NCBI GenBank assembly: GCA_032622095.1
Contig: CP136068.1
Location: 153,229,151-153,293,150, forward strand
Source: Siphonodentalium dalli
Lineage: Eukaryota; Mollusca; Scaphopoda; Gadilida; Siphonodentaliidae
DNA: 64,000 nt
Direction of reading: 5' to 3'
Shown: positions 44,521 through 56,900 of the stretch, piece after piece
Layout: each line of letters starts with the position of its first letter
Position numbering within the stretch: the stretch's first letter is position 1
Notes under the pieces: generated by a model
Told to the model about the DNA's origin: nothing
What the model saw: the letters and a program-made list of their open reading frames with translations, nothing else
Database searches by the model: none
Position numbers and translations under genes: made by a program

Positions 44521-44736
44521 GCACAATTCGTGTGAGGGAACATTCTATTTAGTGTCCGTTATTTGGATTAAAAATTCACGATCACTAAAATCAACAGCAT
44601 CCGCACGCAAACATGTGTACCGATTAGCTCGTGACATATATCCGAAAAAATGATCGGCTATATATGGTCAATGAAAACCATGCGTGTCATCGAGCGAATG
44701 TGGTTTAATCTCCACACCAATTCGGACATTATTACA

Positions 44737-45258
44737 TCTCATATATATTTTGAAGACCTCTGTCTGTTTGTTTGTCTGTCTGTCTGTATGTTTGTCTGTA
44801 TGTTTGTCATTTATACAAATCTACGATTCTCGACCGATCGGGACCAAACTTGGTACGTGTGTGTAGTTTGACCAGGCGGTGGACGTTGTCGTATTGGCGA
44901 GCCCGTGTGGCGCCCGCTTCGCGCATGCGCAGACGAGATCTCGGAAACGGGTGGAGCTATCGACTTGAAATTTGGTATGTGAATGTATCTTGCCCCGGAT
45001 GCGAATTTTATCGGGTCGCCGAGCTCGTGCGACGCCAGCTTCGCGCATGCGCAGACGAGATCTCGGAAACGGGTGGAGCTATCGACTTGAAATTTGGTAT
45101 GTGAATGTATCTTGCCCCGGATACGAATGTTATCGGGTCGCCCAGCCCGTGTGACGCCAGCTTCGCGCATGCGCAGACCAGATCTCGGAAACGGGTGGAG
45201 CTATCGACTTGAAATTTGGTTTTTGAATAGCCCGGACAACGTCGGGCTCATCGGCTAG
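44737..45258 (+). mobile_element. Helitron-like element, tandem copy 1 (522 bp)
   Basis: Starts TCTCATATATATTTTGAAG after a host A, has a CTGT/TTGT simple repeat, then about three ~120 bp units sharing GCGCATGCGCAGACGAGATC and GGTGGAGCTATCGACTTG, and ends with the hairpin GCCCGGACAACGTCGGGC, then CATCGGCTAG. TC start, hairpin and CTAG end match Helitrons. Non-autonomous. The G+C content is much higher than in the flanks. Confidence 0.7.
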
Positions 45259-45772
45259 TCTCATATATATTTTGAAGACCTCTGTCTGTTTGTCTGTCTG
45301 TTTGTCTGTTTGTTTGTTTGTCATTTATACAAATCTACGATTCTCGACCGATCGGGACGAAACTTGGTACGTGTGTGTAGTTTGACCAGGCGGTGGACGT
45401 TGTCGTATTGGCGAGCCCGTGTGGCGCCCGCTTCGCGCATGCGCAGACGAGATCTCGGAAACGGGTGGAGCTATCGACTTGAAATTTGCTATGTGAATGT
45501 ATCTTGCCCCGGATACGAATTTTATCGGGTCGCCGAGCCCGTGCGACGCCAGCTTCGCGCATGCGCAGACGACATCTCGGAAACGGGTGGAGCTATCGAC
45601 TTGAAATTTGGTATGTGAATGTATCTTGCCCCGGATACGAATTTTATCGGGTCGCCGAGCCCGTGCGACGCCAGCATCGCGCATGCGCAGACCAGATCTC
45701 GGAAACGGGTGGAGCTGTCGACTTGAAATTTGGTTTTTGAATAGCCCGAACAACGTCGGGCTCATCGGCTAG
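45259..45772 (+). mobile_element. Helitron-like element, tandem copy 2 (514 bp)
   Basis: Follows copy 1 with no intervening base (CTAG then TCTC) and ends CTAG before host T. Three internal units. The joined flanks correspond to uninterrupted S_A sequence near 15725, showing insertion between A and T without target duplication. Confidence 0.7.
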
Positions 45773-48284
45773 TATAGATATAATTAGAGGAGAAACTAAA
45801 AAAAACATCTTAAAAAAAATAAAAACCCTGATATTATGAACAGTAAATTGTGTGGCTTGATTGTGTCACATAAACTACTTCGTCGCCTGACACTTACTGC
45901 CTCATTTGTTTAATCAGAATGACTCTCGTATATATTTATATGTCGTGTAAAATGTTTAACTAATATTGTGCTGGGCATAACATGTTCAAATGTTGACATT
46001 TTGGCTAAAGTTGACATGATGGAACAATAAAGAGAATTCCTTCTGATAGGATAGGATATTTTATTTCTATATACACATATTAATGCATAATAGATTTTAC
46101 ATATATTGTATTGTATATTCGAGGGGGTGGCATAGTCAGGCTAGACTGTCTTACTGCCACTGTCCTATCTGATTTTATTCCCGGTATATATATGGTAAAA
46201 ATAAAGAGCGTCTGTTTTTCTCTCAGAATGTAAAAGCCGGACCAACCCCATGATATTATGCTACAAAAGAACAAATATTGGGTGAATATTGAAACTGGGA
46301 GCAACCTTCTCTTTTGATAATGCTCTATTTTGGCCCAGTTTGTAAGCCAGTTTGTAATTTCCCTTGCCTCATGAGCGGAACATTGGGGCTCAGGTCATTC
46401 TTAATAGTTTGGTACCAAATCAGATCTTTGAAATCATATATATGCTTTATTCTCTTATCCATAAAAAACACATTACAGGATATTGAGAAAATAGTGTATA
46501 TACAAAAGAATGATAGAAGGGAGGTAATTTTATGTACACGATATGTACAGCTCGAATTTACATGGGAGATATCGCGAAGTGATTGTGAATAGTCGATTTA
46601 TTCTGGAATTCAGAATATCTCGGAGCATATTTAGAAAATGTTGCCATCTTGTACGGTTAATTGTTAGTTCTCCTGTAGTATCGGGCCCCCAGTGGTTCAG
46701 TTTGCAAATATCATGATGCAATAGGCCAATGTCAACAGCCCGCGATGACGAACCTGGTTCTAATCAAGATAATCGCGGATTTATACATAGCCGTACGGAC
46801 CGGGGAGGGGGGCTGCAGGCACCGGAACGTTTTGAAAGCTCTCAAATCGAGCAATTTTCTAGCAAAATAGAGATATTTTCGGTCACATTTTGACAATTTT
46901 CGAGCAAATTGAATGGTACTTCAAGGGGTAAGTATTGCAAGTTACAGTTCATTAAATCTATGTTGAAATATTTATGTTTCTATACAAGGTATTTTCTACA
47001 AAAACTATATGTTACACCCATGAATATATCATGTAAAAAAAATCTCCAGCAAAATGTCTCAGCACCCCCCCCCCCCCCAAATATTCGGGCGCCCGTACGG
47101 TTATGGATCATTTGTAATACACGCACAGGAAAGGTAACCAGATACTGTTGCCACATAATTACATCTTTGAACATCGCTCCACGTAGAACCCCCATATTTC
47201 ACTGTAAACCTACAACAGAGTCATACCCATGAGGCTGAGAAATCCAAGATCACATGACAACTCTTAATCTTCACAAAGAACCCGAAATCAGCGACAACGT
47301 GCATGCGGTAATTTGATGACTATTTCAAAGAAATTAAACAAACCAAATCCCTTGAGAATTCACCCAGGTGGGCAGTAGTAGCCAGGTACAGCCAAATGTA
47401 CGATTGACTTGTAACGTGTGCTGGCATTGCCAACAGAGGTCAACTGTCTCACGTGATAATTTCCTCTATATACGTACACGGTCAAACAGTTTAGAAGTTT
47501 TGTTTCCACGCAACGTGTAGCAGACGACAGTTTTAGCGAAGAGGAATAATCCAATATTCTGATAACCGAATCAGAGAAAAAAATCGTAATTTGATTGAAG
47601 TCAATTAAGCGTACCGCTGGTCGCATTGTGGCCGCATGCTCTATTATTTACACATTTCGATAGACGTTGGCAGATATCTATAAACGTGTAGGTTTAGCGG
47701 CATAGATATCATTAGTATTCTGTCTTGTGCTTAACACTAGAAATACCACGTTAATAATTGAATACACGTTACAAGTTACACGCAATAGAGACTCACAGAA
47801 GGAGCAAAGTCATCAATGTCATGCTCCGAGAATATATGTCATCAGCAGATAACATCACGCGAACTTCTTCTTCAGAGAAATCTCCCAAACAATAGAAGAA
47901 AAGGAAGACATGAAAAATTTACGTAAAAATTATTGCTTATTCCTTAATTTATGTTTTTCTTCATTTTGATTCTAAATCAAACGCGGGATGAATGAATAGA
48001 TTTATCGGTCTATTCGACCATCCAGGGGTTACCCCCCCCCCCCCCGAAATACTACTCCACCGCGACAAAATGTAACACATAAGGCTGCGTTCAGACATTG
48101 GTAAATTTGCCTAACACATTTTCAGGCAATTCTTCCAGAAGCTCGTTAATATTCTACCCACTTGTTGTTGAAGTGTGAACTGATTATACCTGTTTGCTGG
48201 TGGCGTTTGAACTGCGATAGTTGAAACCCGTCAATACGTGAGTTCAAGGTGCTACCAGGTGGAAATATTTATCGATATAATAAA
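45773..48284. other. S_B sequence without a recognisable gene
   Basis: Collinear with 15725-17648. ATAAAGAG motifs at about 46026 and 46200; C tracts at 47065 and 48030. Confidence 0.5.
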
Positions 48285-48386
48285 ATGGCCCAATCGGCAA
48301 AAGTAGCGATTGTTTGTGAAGTGTGCGGAGAGGATTGTGGTCACACCATCGAGGATGAGAGGTTACCAGTTCAATTGAATTTATAG
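48285..48386 (+). CDS. Small conserved frame with Cys/His cluster, S_B copy
   Basis: 33 codons identical to the start of the frame at 17649, stopping early because sequence after LNL differs (TAG at 48384-48386). Loss of the 3' part in one copy suggests that only the upstream segment is constrained or that neither is translated. Confidence 0.22.
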   Translation: MAQSAKVAIVCEVCGEDCGHTIEDERLPVQLNL

Positions 48387-49969
48387 ACTTTATTGATCCA
48401 TATAATAACATAGGTATTGCGATAAGATACCTATATGTGTTCTTGATATATAGCATCTTTCTTTTAGCCAAGGATAATAAAATGTATTGGCAACTGGACT
48501 TCGTTATTCATTTTTGCAAGATGATGTGAATGGGGTTATTCGTATTGTAAAATATCTTCAAATGTGTGTCGTAGCCTGTTCGCTCCGAAAAGCAGCACGT
48601 TATCGGCTTATAATAGATTTGTTTAGGTGCATAATCGGCGTAAAATCACCTCATTTTGAGTCCGTGCATAACGAACTGAAAAATGTGAATGTTTTAGTGC
48701 CATTATTGACTCATAATAACTTATTATAAGCTCAATATGGGCGGAAAATAACAAGAATAAACCAAATAATGACTTACCAGATGAACGCTCTTTAAAATGT
48801 GTTTTCATTGAGGCCCGCACCATAAAATGGAATAACGGATATAAGTCCACTATCGGCTTGTTTCAAATTCAAAATATTCCAATACGAATCTATGAACCTA
48901 TTTTCGGGAGGATATGTTGGTCCGCCAAAAACCCAAAATAGCCTAAAACCGACATAAACATAATAATTTCATTGCCGCGATAAAGAATAAATATGACAGA
49001 CCCCAGTATATACATGCACTGTTTCCTTCCTGGTTAGCACGACTTCAGCTCAATATCCGGTCCCAGTTCCAGATGAGGTACCCATGCACTACCCCGGAAG
49101 TATATCTCTGAAATGATTTGACAATTTGCATCATTAATTAATTCCACTTCCCCAGGCAGAGGTATATATAGTCACTCACATTATCGGCCTTGAACTCTGC
49201 TATTCTCCTTTACAAGCACAGCTAGCGTATGACCAATGTCCCAACCTTACTAAAGGTGAAGAAAAAAACAATATTTTTGGAAAGCTTGATACAACGGACT
49301 TAATATGTTTATATATATATATATAGTATATTCATGATAACATAAGTTCCTAACCTAAACAAATGATTTTGTAACGCCGAGAGTTTTAAAGTTAACTTGT
49401 CGAATTTTGAAATACAACTTAGTTTTGAAAGCTGCGCAATACTTTATATGAAAATTTCCTCATGCAGAACCATGGTCGACCCAGTGGATTATGTTCCCCA
49501 CTCTGGTTGTATAGTGATCACAAAAATACTGATTCATTCAGGATATATTACCATCCAAAATCAAAACCCAAAGGGGGCGTGCTGGAAATGGAAACTTTGG
49601 TCCGATTCAAGGGGAACGTGCAGTTGGATATTCCAATTGAACACTCCCTCCTCCCCATCGGAGATCCTCTATCCAAGTCCCTGATTGATCTCTTTATATT
49701 ATGTACTTGCAATTGGTGCAAACTTAACTTATTCAAATAACAGAAGTAGCTCTTCTAAGACTTTCGACCGTAAGGGAGGGGGGTATTTATCAACTTATAT
49801 ATACATGGTCACTCATCTCATGGAACATTTATACACTATTACATTATTCAGTTATCTGCGATGCCATCCTGCCGTCAAACTATCACTCCCATGTCGTGTT
49901 CCTGTTGATTCGTCGTATATATATGATGGTGATGTGTTCCGGCCATCTTTAACTCCTGGAGGAGGAAGA
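48387..49969. other. S_B sequence without a recognisable gene
   Basis: Collinear with 17778-20743 minus the 557 bp hAT insert. Contains the frameshifted relative (48487-48729) of the frame at 17844. Confidence 0.5.
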
Positions 49970-50459
49970 TTCAGATTCAATTTATTCTGTTAATCGATAT
50001 GTGGATATTACAGAAACATTATTTATGACATCAAGATATTCAAATATGACATATAATAACAATAAATTTCACACGAGGAATACATCAGTGTATTATTATA
50101 TTTTTGATAAGCGTCCGTTCGGGTGATGATTTCAGGTACTGTGTGCGGGGACTTTGTAGTCAGGGATGTATATAGGTCTTTTGACAATAGGGGTGGGTTC
50201 ATGGAATATGAGTGTTATAGCCTCAAGTGGACTTGCCGAAAATATCATGGACTTTCCTTATGCAAGTTGACAGATTCCTAATTGTCTTTCTATTTCTAGT
50301 CTTGAAGAGTTCTGAGAGTTTGTGTGCATTCGGTCTTCTATAGAAATATGGTTTCAAATAGGTCGATCTGAGTTCATTTAATTGTGTACACTTCATGATA
50401 ACGTGATACTCATCGCCTAGTTCTTTGGTACAAAGTGTACATACTCTGGTTGAATAGTC
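49970..50459 (-). mobile_element. 5'-truncated LINE, 490 bp, present only in S_B
   Basis: On the minus strand: ORF2 C-terminus, 3' UTR and a short GAATCT-type tail (GATTCAGATTCA at 49969 on the plus strand). Flanked by AGGAAG repeats; S_A is uninterrupted at the equivalent point (about 20743). A typical dead-on-arrival LINE copy. Confidence 0.75.
50223..50456 (-). pseudogene. LINE ORF2 C-terminal fragment with Cys/His knuckle
   Basis: 77 residues then TGA. It contains VCTLCTKELGDEYHVIMKC, a C-x2-C-x8-H-x4-C knuckle, then YLKPYFYRRPN and LSELFKTRNRK, as at the C-terminus of many non-LTR retrotransposon polyproteins. The reverse-transcriptase core is absent because the copy is 5'-truncated. 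Confidence 0.72.
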
Positions 50460-50880
50460 AGGAAGGACATGTTCGTAACGTTATCCGGTGCAGCATGGTT
50501 ACGTTACGGTGCGAAACTCCCGCAGCGATAGATTCGTACCCAGCGGGGTTCTAGATGTATCAGTGTAATCCCCTCAACTCCCATCGGCCAGTAATGCTGA
50601 CCACACTGGTGAAGATTCACACCATCTAAATCCTTCCCATGTTCATTTTATTGGATGTAGGAGAGTGTGAATATTCTAAATATATGCCACGAGCTGCCCC
50701 CCGGTGAGATATACTTATCCATACTAAGTTACTAATCCTTCCTCCATTCACTGTCGGGGGACATGAACCAGATTGAGAACATAATAGTCACGTGGAGGAG
50801 TGTGCAAAGGAAAAGAATGTCGTCTTCGTCATTAGGGAGAGTGTTGTATAATAGAGACTCTTGCTTGGTCGTGCAACTGC

Positions 50881-51890
50881 AACTGCAAAGTGCATCAGAG
50901 AGTTAGGATCGCCACCTCTCAGGATGACTACGCCACCGAAAATCCCGAATGCTATCACAACAATGCTGGACTCCATGCATGTCGCGCCTTGTGTGAGCTG
51001 GTCACTCCATGCACACAAAGGCGGATACCAGTTGGTTTTGGACTTCCAGTCCTGCCCGGTAAATCCCTTATCAGGGCTCTCTACCGGGAGAGGTCTGGAA
51101 ACTACCAAACCAGCTAGGAAGAAGCGAAAGAAAAAGACTCCATCCAGGAAAAAGAGAGACACAGAGAGATTGGCTGCGTGGAAAAAGAGGAAATCGACTG
51201 GTGCCACACCAGGCGACACCTCCCGCGCAGCCGAGATCGATTCACCGCCCGAAGTGGTAATGGACTCCCCATCGCCACGGATAGACGCGGACATCTCCTT
51301 CTTCAACCCGAAGACGCCGGATTACACCGAACCGGAGTCTTCACCTGCCTCTCCTACAGCAAACGAAGCACCAACATCCGACACCGAAGATACATCCGAC
51401 TCCGAAGACATTTCCGACTCCGACTCCGAAGACACATCTGACTCCAACCCCGAAGACACATCTGACTCCAACCCCGACGACACATCTGATTCCGACTCTG
51501 ACTGCGACCCCGAATCCGACGACACATCCGACTCCGAAAGAGAAGAAAGACAAAAGAACTTAATGGAAATTGTAGCGAGCGCACAAGAAGCAGTAAGAAA
51601 AGCCGATTTAATGCAAGCCGAAACCGAAAAGATCATGAATCGTCCGACTCCAAGTTTGCAAACATCACCATCCGAACCACCGCCAAAAAAGAGAAAGAGA
51701 AATAAAAAGAAACAAAACAACCGCCGCTAAGACTCCTCCACCACGCTTTCGCCGCCTTGCCTCCAACCACAACACCTACGACAGCCAACATGTTCGATTT
51801 TCATCGGAAAAAAACAAGGAAGGGTGAAGGGACTTGCACACTGCAGTCCGACCACCCTACCCGGCCTTCGGCCGGAAACGACTCAACAAC
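50881..51890 (+). mobile_element. ORF1-only retroposon, copy 2
   Basis: Flanked by GTGCAACTGC (50871-50880 and 51891-51900). Ends CGACTCAACAAC. Followed by two more 5'-truncated 3' ends (51901-52046 and 52057-52109), each ending CAACAAC and each followed by GTGCAACTGC or GTGCAACTCC. Occupies the same place in S_B as copy 1 in S_A. Confidence 0.72.
50924..51730 (+). CDS. Retroposon-encoded basic/acidic protein, copy 2 (268 aa)
   Basis: Start at MTTPPKIPNA, matching copy 1; an upstream in-frame ATG at 50861 lies outside the element. Same modules as copy 1 with two extra acidic repeat segments (DSDSEDTSDS, PESDDTSDS). Substitutions relative to copy 1 are few and the frame is intact. Confidence 0.7.
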   Translation: MTTPPKIPNAITTMLDSMHVAPCVSWSLHAHKGGYQLVLDFQSCPVNPLSGLSTGRGLETTKPARKKRKKKTPSRKKRDTERLAAWKKRKSTGATPGDTSRAAEIDSPPEVVMDSPSPRIDADISFFNPKTPDYTEPESSPASPTANEAPTSDTEDTSDSEDISDSDSEDTSDSNPEDTSDSNPDDTSDSDSDCDPESDDTSDSEREERQKNLMEIVASAQEAVRKADLMQAETEKIMNRPTPSLQTSPSEPPPKKRKRNKKKQNNRR

Positions 51891-51900
51891 GTGCAACTGC

Positions 51901-52109
51901 TTGCCTCCGGTCAGCCTCCGCATCTGAACAGCATCAACAAGCCTCAAAAATTGATCTTCATCGAATATATCAAGAAAGGGTGAAGGGAATTGCACAATGC
52001 GTTCCGACCATCCTACCCGGCATGCGGCCGGAAACTACACAACAACGTGCAACTGCAAACTGCAGTCCGACCATCCTACCCGGCCTTCGGCCGGAAACGA
52101 CCCAACAAC
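51901..52109 (+). mobile_element. Two tandem 3'-end fragments of the retroposon
   Basis: First fragment (51901-52046) is from a diverged subfamily (CCCGGCATGCGGCCGG hairpin); second (52057-52109) is a 53-base 3' end. Each is preceded and followed by GTGCAACTGC-like sequence, as if inserted successively at one target. Confidence 0.65.
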
Positions 52110-52876
52110 GTGCAACTCCAAAGTTTTCACTTTACTCCAGCTACTCTATAGACTTGTTAGCCGGCTGATTGTTTAAATTATATATTAAAAATCTATCTAC
52201 AATGCCCGTTTATTTGTAATTTTCCAACTGTAACTTGATCATTGTAAAATTTTTGGAAGAATCCAGACAAAAATATTCTTACTTTTGAAATTAGAAGTCT
52301 GAATTTGTAGTATTTTCACTTATAAATCACACACTTTTCACGATGTTTTGTCACAATAATAACAATGCTGCAACTCGCAGTCATTTATGATTGATATTCA
52401 CAACTTACCTTTGGCAACTTAAAAGCTTATAGAATGTACAAGAATCCTGACATACTTTCGGTAATAAGGATCAAACGCAGATTCAGATTCAGATTCAGAT
52501 GTTTATTACGCCTTTCGTCGCATTTGACATAACAGGCGATTCAATTTCAAACTGTGTACATAATATATACATAAGATAAATGTGAGGTGACATAATATAC
52601 ATACACAAATTAAACACAATACACACAATATAGGTTGGAGTTATTAGTGTACTACATGTACTTGGTATATTGATTGAGGGTATAACTATCAGATGTGGTG
52701 TTTAAAGTAAGTGGGTCGGGGTGTTGTGGGAGTCAACTGTCTTTTAACACGACGATTTTAGATTTTTCATATAATATATTTATATATCGTGGTGCATTAA
52801 TAATAGCCTCAGGAGTGCAAAACAATTTATAGGGCTTTCTTTATAAATAGTGAAAGGTTTCTGATCGTGTGATTAT

Positions 52877-53825
52877 GATTCTCGGTCGGACCACCATAGA
52901 GTTAGGATCGCCAACTCTCAGGATGACCACCGATAATCCCGAATGCTATCACAACAATGCTGGACTCTATGCATGTCGCGCCTTGTGTGAGCTGGTCACT
53001 CCATGCACACAAAGGCGGATACCAGTTGGTTTTGGACTTCCAGTCCTGCCCGGCAAAGCCCTTATCAGGTCTCACTACCGGGAGAGGACTGGAAACTACC
53101 AAACCAGCCAGGAAGATGCGAAAGAAAAAGACTCCATCCAGGAAAAAGAGAGACACAGAGAGATTGGCTGCGTGGAAAAAGAGGAAATTGACTGATACCA
53201 CACAGGGCGACACCTCCCGCATAGCCGAGATCGATGCACCGCCCGAAGTGGTAATGGACTCTCCATCGCCACGGATAGACGCGGACACATCCCTTTTCAA
53301 TCCGAAGATGCCGGAATACACCGAACCGGAGTCTTCACCTGGCTCTCCTACAGCAAACGAAGCACCAACATCCGACTCCGAAGACACATCTGACTCCGAC
53401 ACCAACGACACATCTGACTCCAACCCAGACGACACATCTGATTCCGACGACACATCTGATTCCGACTCCGATTCCGAAGAAAAAGAAAGACAAAAGCACA
53501 CAATGGTACTTTTAGCGAAAGTACAAGAATCATTAAGAAAAGCCGAGTTACAACAAACCGAAACCGAAAAGCTCTTCAATCGTCCGACTTCAAGTTACCA
53601 AACATCACCATCCGAACCACCGCCAAAAAAGAGAAATAGAAATAGAAAGACACAAAACAACCGCCGCTAGGACTCCCCCACCACGCTTTCGCCGCCTTGC
53701 CCCCAACAGCACCTACAACAGCCAAAATTACCGATCTTCATCGATAAACAAAGAAAGGGTGAAGGGACATGCAAACTGCAGTCGGACCATCCTACCCGGC
53801 CTTCGGTCGGAAACGACTCAACAAC
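52877..53825 (+). mobile_element. ORF1-only retroposon, copy 3, with 13 bp target duplication
   Basis: 949 bp from GATTCTCGGTCGGACCACC to CGACTCAACAAC, bracketed by ATCGTGTGATTAT (52864-52876 and 53826-53838). Inserted within LINE ORF2 coding sequence; removing it and one duplication restores collinearity with the LINE at 50223. This copy best defines both element ends. Confidence 0.85.
52957..53670 (+). CDS. Retroposon-encoded basic/acidic protein, copy 3 (237 aa)
   Basis: A small deletion after the usual ATG puts MTT out of frame, so the frame now begins at the internal MLDSMHVAPC. Remaining modules are intact: SWSLHAHKGGYQLVLDFQ, KKKTPSRKKRDTERLAAWKK, shorter DTSDS repeats, coiled segment (EKERQKHTMVLLAKVQESLR), basic tail. 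More diverged than copies 1 and 2. Confidence 0.6.
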   Translation: MLDSMHVAPCVSWSLHAHKGGYQLVLDFQSCPAKPLSGLTTGRGLETTKPARKMRKKKTPSRKKRDTERLAAWKKRKLTDTTQGDTSRIAEIDAPPEVVMDSPSPRIDADTSLFNPKMPEYTEPESSPGSPTANEAPTSDSEDTSDSDTNDTSDSNPDDTSDSDDTSDSDSDSEEKERQKHTMVLLAKVQESLRKAELQQTETEKLFNRPTSSYQTSPSEPPPKKRNRNRKTQNNRR

Positions 53826-53908
53826 ATCGTGTGATTATTGCGGGAAGTAAAGAGCTGCTGTAGTTTAAGAACATTTGGTCTTCTGAAGTAATACGGCTTG
53901 ATATTATT

Positions 53909-56900
53909 GGATCCTGATTGCACTGTGCCCCAACATATTAAGCTAACTTAAACAGGGACGGGCGAGTGAAGTCCAAAAGTATTAGACTAAAATATATAAA
54001 TACTTTTTTAATTTGTTAAATTCCAGTACAACTCCAATACTTTATTCACTTCGATTACAAATACAAGTAGAATACCTTACTGAAAGTAGTCAAATACTTG
54101 TTGATTACATCTGATTACTTTGAGAAGAATTAACGATGACACTCATATTTTAGTATGTGATATTGTGTTTAAAGGCCCACTTAATTTTCGAACCCCAGAT
54201 AATTTTATATAAAATATATGGCATATTATATACCATTTGAAAGAGGAAGCTCCAAATCGTTGTATTATCAACTTATTCGGTGTAACAAATTGTGAACATG
54301 TTGTTTTTGTTGAGATATTGACTTGTGATCCGAGTCAAGTTTCATTATTTTCAGTGAATGTTGAATAACTTTATATCTTATAAAATATAGTTATTCCCCT
54401 TCAATTGAAAATACATTTTTAGTTTGAATTTTGTTGCATACTGGGAGCCATAACGGGGGAATCTTTCTATGATTTCAGCTGTTTTCTATTTCTCTATGGG
54501 CATATTCTGTGACACAGACGTTTCAAACGGTGATGAATTATAGTATTTTAATCATATTTGTATGGCATAGATTGTTATTAAAATCGTATATAAAGGCACT
54601 GTGACAAAAATAATCGGAAACTCGAAAATTAAATGGTCTTTAATAAAACAGACATAAAATATAGTCAGACAATAATTAGATCGACCCATCACTCCACCAA
54701 TAGAAGGTTTTGACAAACAGATATCTACTTTCAAAAGAGGAAGTTTTAAGGGTCAGGAGACCTCAACTGGTATCAAACTGGAAAACAAAATGCGTCCATA
54801 TAATATTTACAATTAATTGCACAAAAGTTTACCTATTTGTAGAAGATGCAGAAAAAGCATTGTAGAATAGGAAAACCAGAAATTTACCTTGAACATTTCA
54901 CTGCAAAATGTCTTGTTCCTGATTCACTGTAAATATGTGCTCGGACTAAATTTTCAAATAATTATCAAATTTTATATTCTTCCACTAAATTTATAACCCA
55001 TTCAGCAAATAAGAGTATATCCCAAAAATATTTCTGCTTCTAAAAAAAATAGATATTTTGCAGCAAATAATTTCAAGTTTCCTATTGTGATGGTAAACAT
55101 GTGATTCTGGTCAGGTCAAGTAATGTTCCTGATCCTTAAGACATTTTGAATTTTTGACAACCCGGCGAAAATTCCAATGGTCGTCTCTTATAAAGAGCGT
55201 CCATGACTCCGTCGTGTAAAAGCGGAAGATCATAGAGAGCGTTCTCGACGATGATCTGATTGGACATGGCGTATTCGGGCTTCCAAATTGTGTCTACGTA
55301 ATTTAAAAGTAGGTATATTATATGATAGGTTGATAAATACACGAAATATTGATATACCGGCTTCATATATGCTCTGAAAAAATACTTGCCACGGCAACAG
55401 CAATTTTCCAGCTGTAAATAAATTTATTTCTACCATATAAGGAGTGGTGTTGGGACGCTCTTTTCTGTTCCATGTCGTGCGCATTGCTGTTATTTGTTTG
55501 GGACCCAAACAAAATGTTCAAGCTTGTATTTGTATGAATTGAATGCGTCTGTTTGGGACATATATTGATAATAGAATGGTATTTATCGACCTATTTCGAT
55601 AGAACAATTCGAGGAAAATTCAAAAGCGAATATTATTTTATGTATTAAGGAGCGCAAACCACCGTGTGGCTTTTTGTGCTGGATTATATTTCTATAGTGT
55701 GCATTTTAGCTATGTTTCTGCCACCCGAATGAATATTTTTCGGTTTTCTTTTGCCTATATAGTATACTCTATATATATAAGCTAAAGATTAACATTGGTA
55801 ATTTGATTATTTTTTTTCAATTCTGTATTGTTTTCGGAATCTTTGTGGGGATTAATAGGTGTAAGGAATCGGGGTATAATCCATGGTGTTATCATCTCCA
55901 CTATTAGCTCTGTGGGTGGTTATCGCCCTCTGTATGTGGTCGGGTTCCCTACGGGCTAAAATGTTTAATATCGTTTTCCATCATTTCTCCACATCCGTTC
56001 ATCTTACTTGGGGTTTTGTTGTTTAATCTTCCTTTCGGAAATATTTGATATCTCACTGTGGAATTATGGAATCCTTCTTATGTAATCACCGTTGCCATTG
56101 TTTGCACGTGCGACTATTACGTATCCTTTACAGTGTGGTATTTTACACCATGCTCCTCATTCGGGGCACAAACGGTTAAAGGCCCACTTTATTTTAGAAT
56201 ACACAAATCACATTATATACAAAATATTACATAGTATATAACATTTCGAAGATCAACCAAATAATATATATATTAGATGAATACGGAAGAGCTGTGTCCT
56301 ATATATAGGAGTGTCCACCAAGCGGCAGAGATTATCAAATTCACACCGATTGTCCTCCCGTTATTTACTCCAGAGTGGATCATAAATCACAACTATAAGA
56401 GATAGAATTATTCCAAATAAAATACATTTAGAAGAATAAATGGCAATACAGACAGGATCGAAATTAAGCACATAACACACGTCGGTATATTGACAAAAAC
56501 AACATGCATGTTTCACAAATAGAAGAATTACAAATAATAGCAATGACAACCATTAATATGGCACAGGCATTGCGAAATTATGTGTTATGTAATAGTATGT
56601 ATACAACCTTTGGGAAACGAAAGCATGGACGCTTGTTACCATGCAAACACTTGTCATCTTTCTTATTTTCGATCTACCTAAATGATTTAGAGAATTTCGT
56701 AGAGACTATCAATGTCTTAGGCCTGTTCCGATTACAAACGGAAATTACTGATGAAAAAATTATGGTATTCCGAAAAGGGCGTACACTATATAATATGTCA
56801 CTCAATACAAATATCTTGGAATTATTTTCACCAAATTGAATACGTTTTCCAAAGCAAAAAATTACCTGGTTACAAGAGCTACCGGAGCTATACATGTATG

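Larger units (their letters stand above)
52480..53908 (-). mobile_element. 5'-truncated LINE interrupted by retroposon copy 3
   Basis: Minus-strand LINE with a GATTCA-repeat tail (52480-52500) and remnants of the same ORF2 C-terminus (KPYYFRRPN, then, after the interruption, TIRNLSLFIKKA). Present in S_B only. Confidence 0.7.

Noticed and set aside
44772-45765. Several 75-146 codon frames on both strands with repeated RRDLGNGWSYRLE-type peptides
   Set aside because: They are translations of the ~120 bp GC-rich units inside the Helitron-like pair, open on both strands, not genes.
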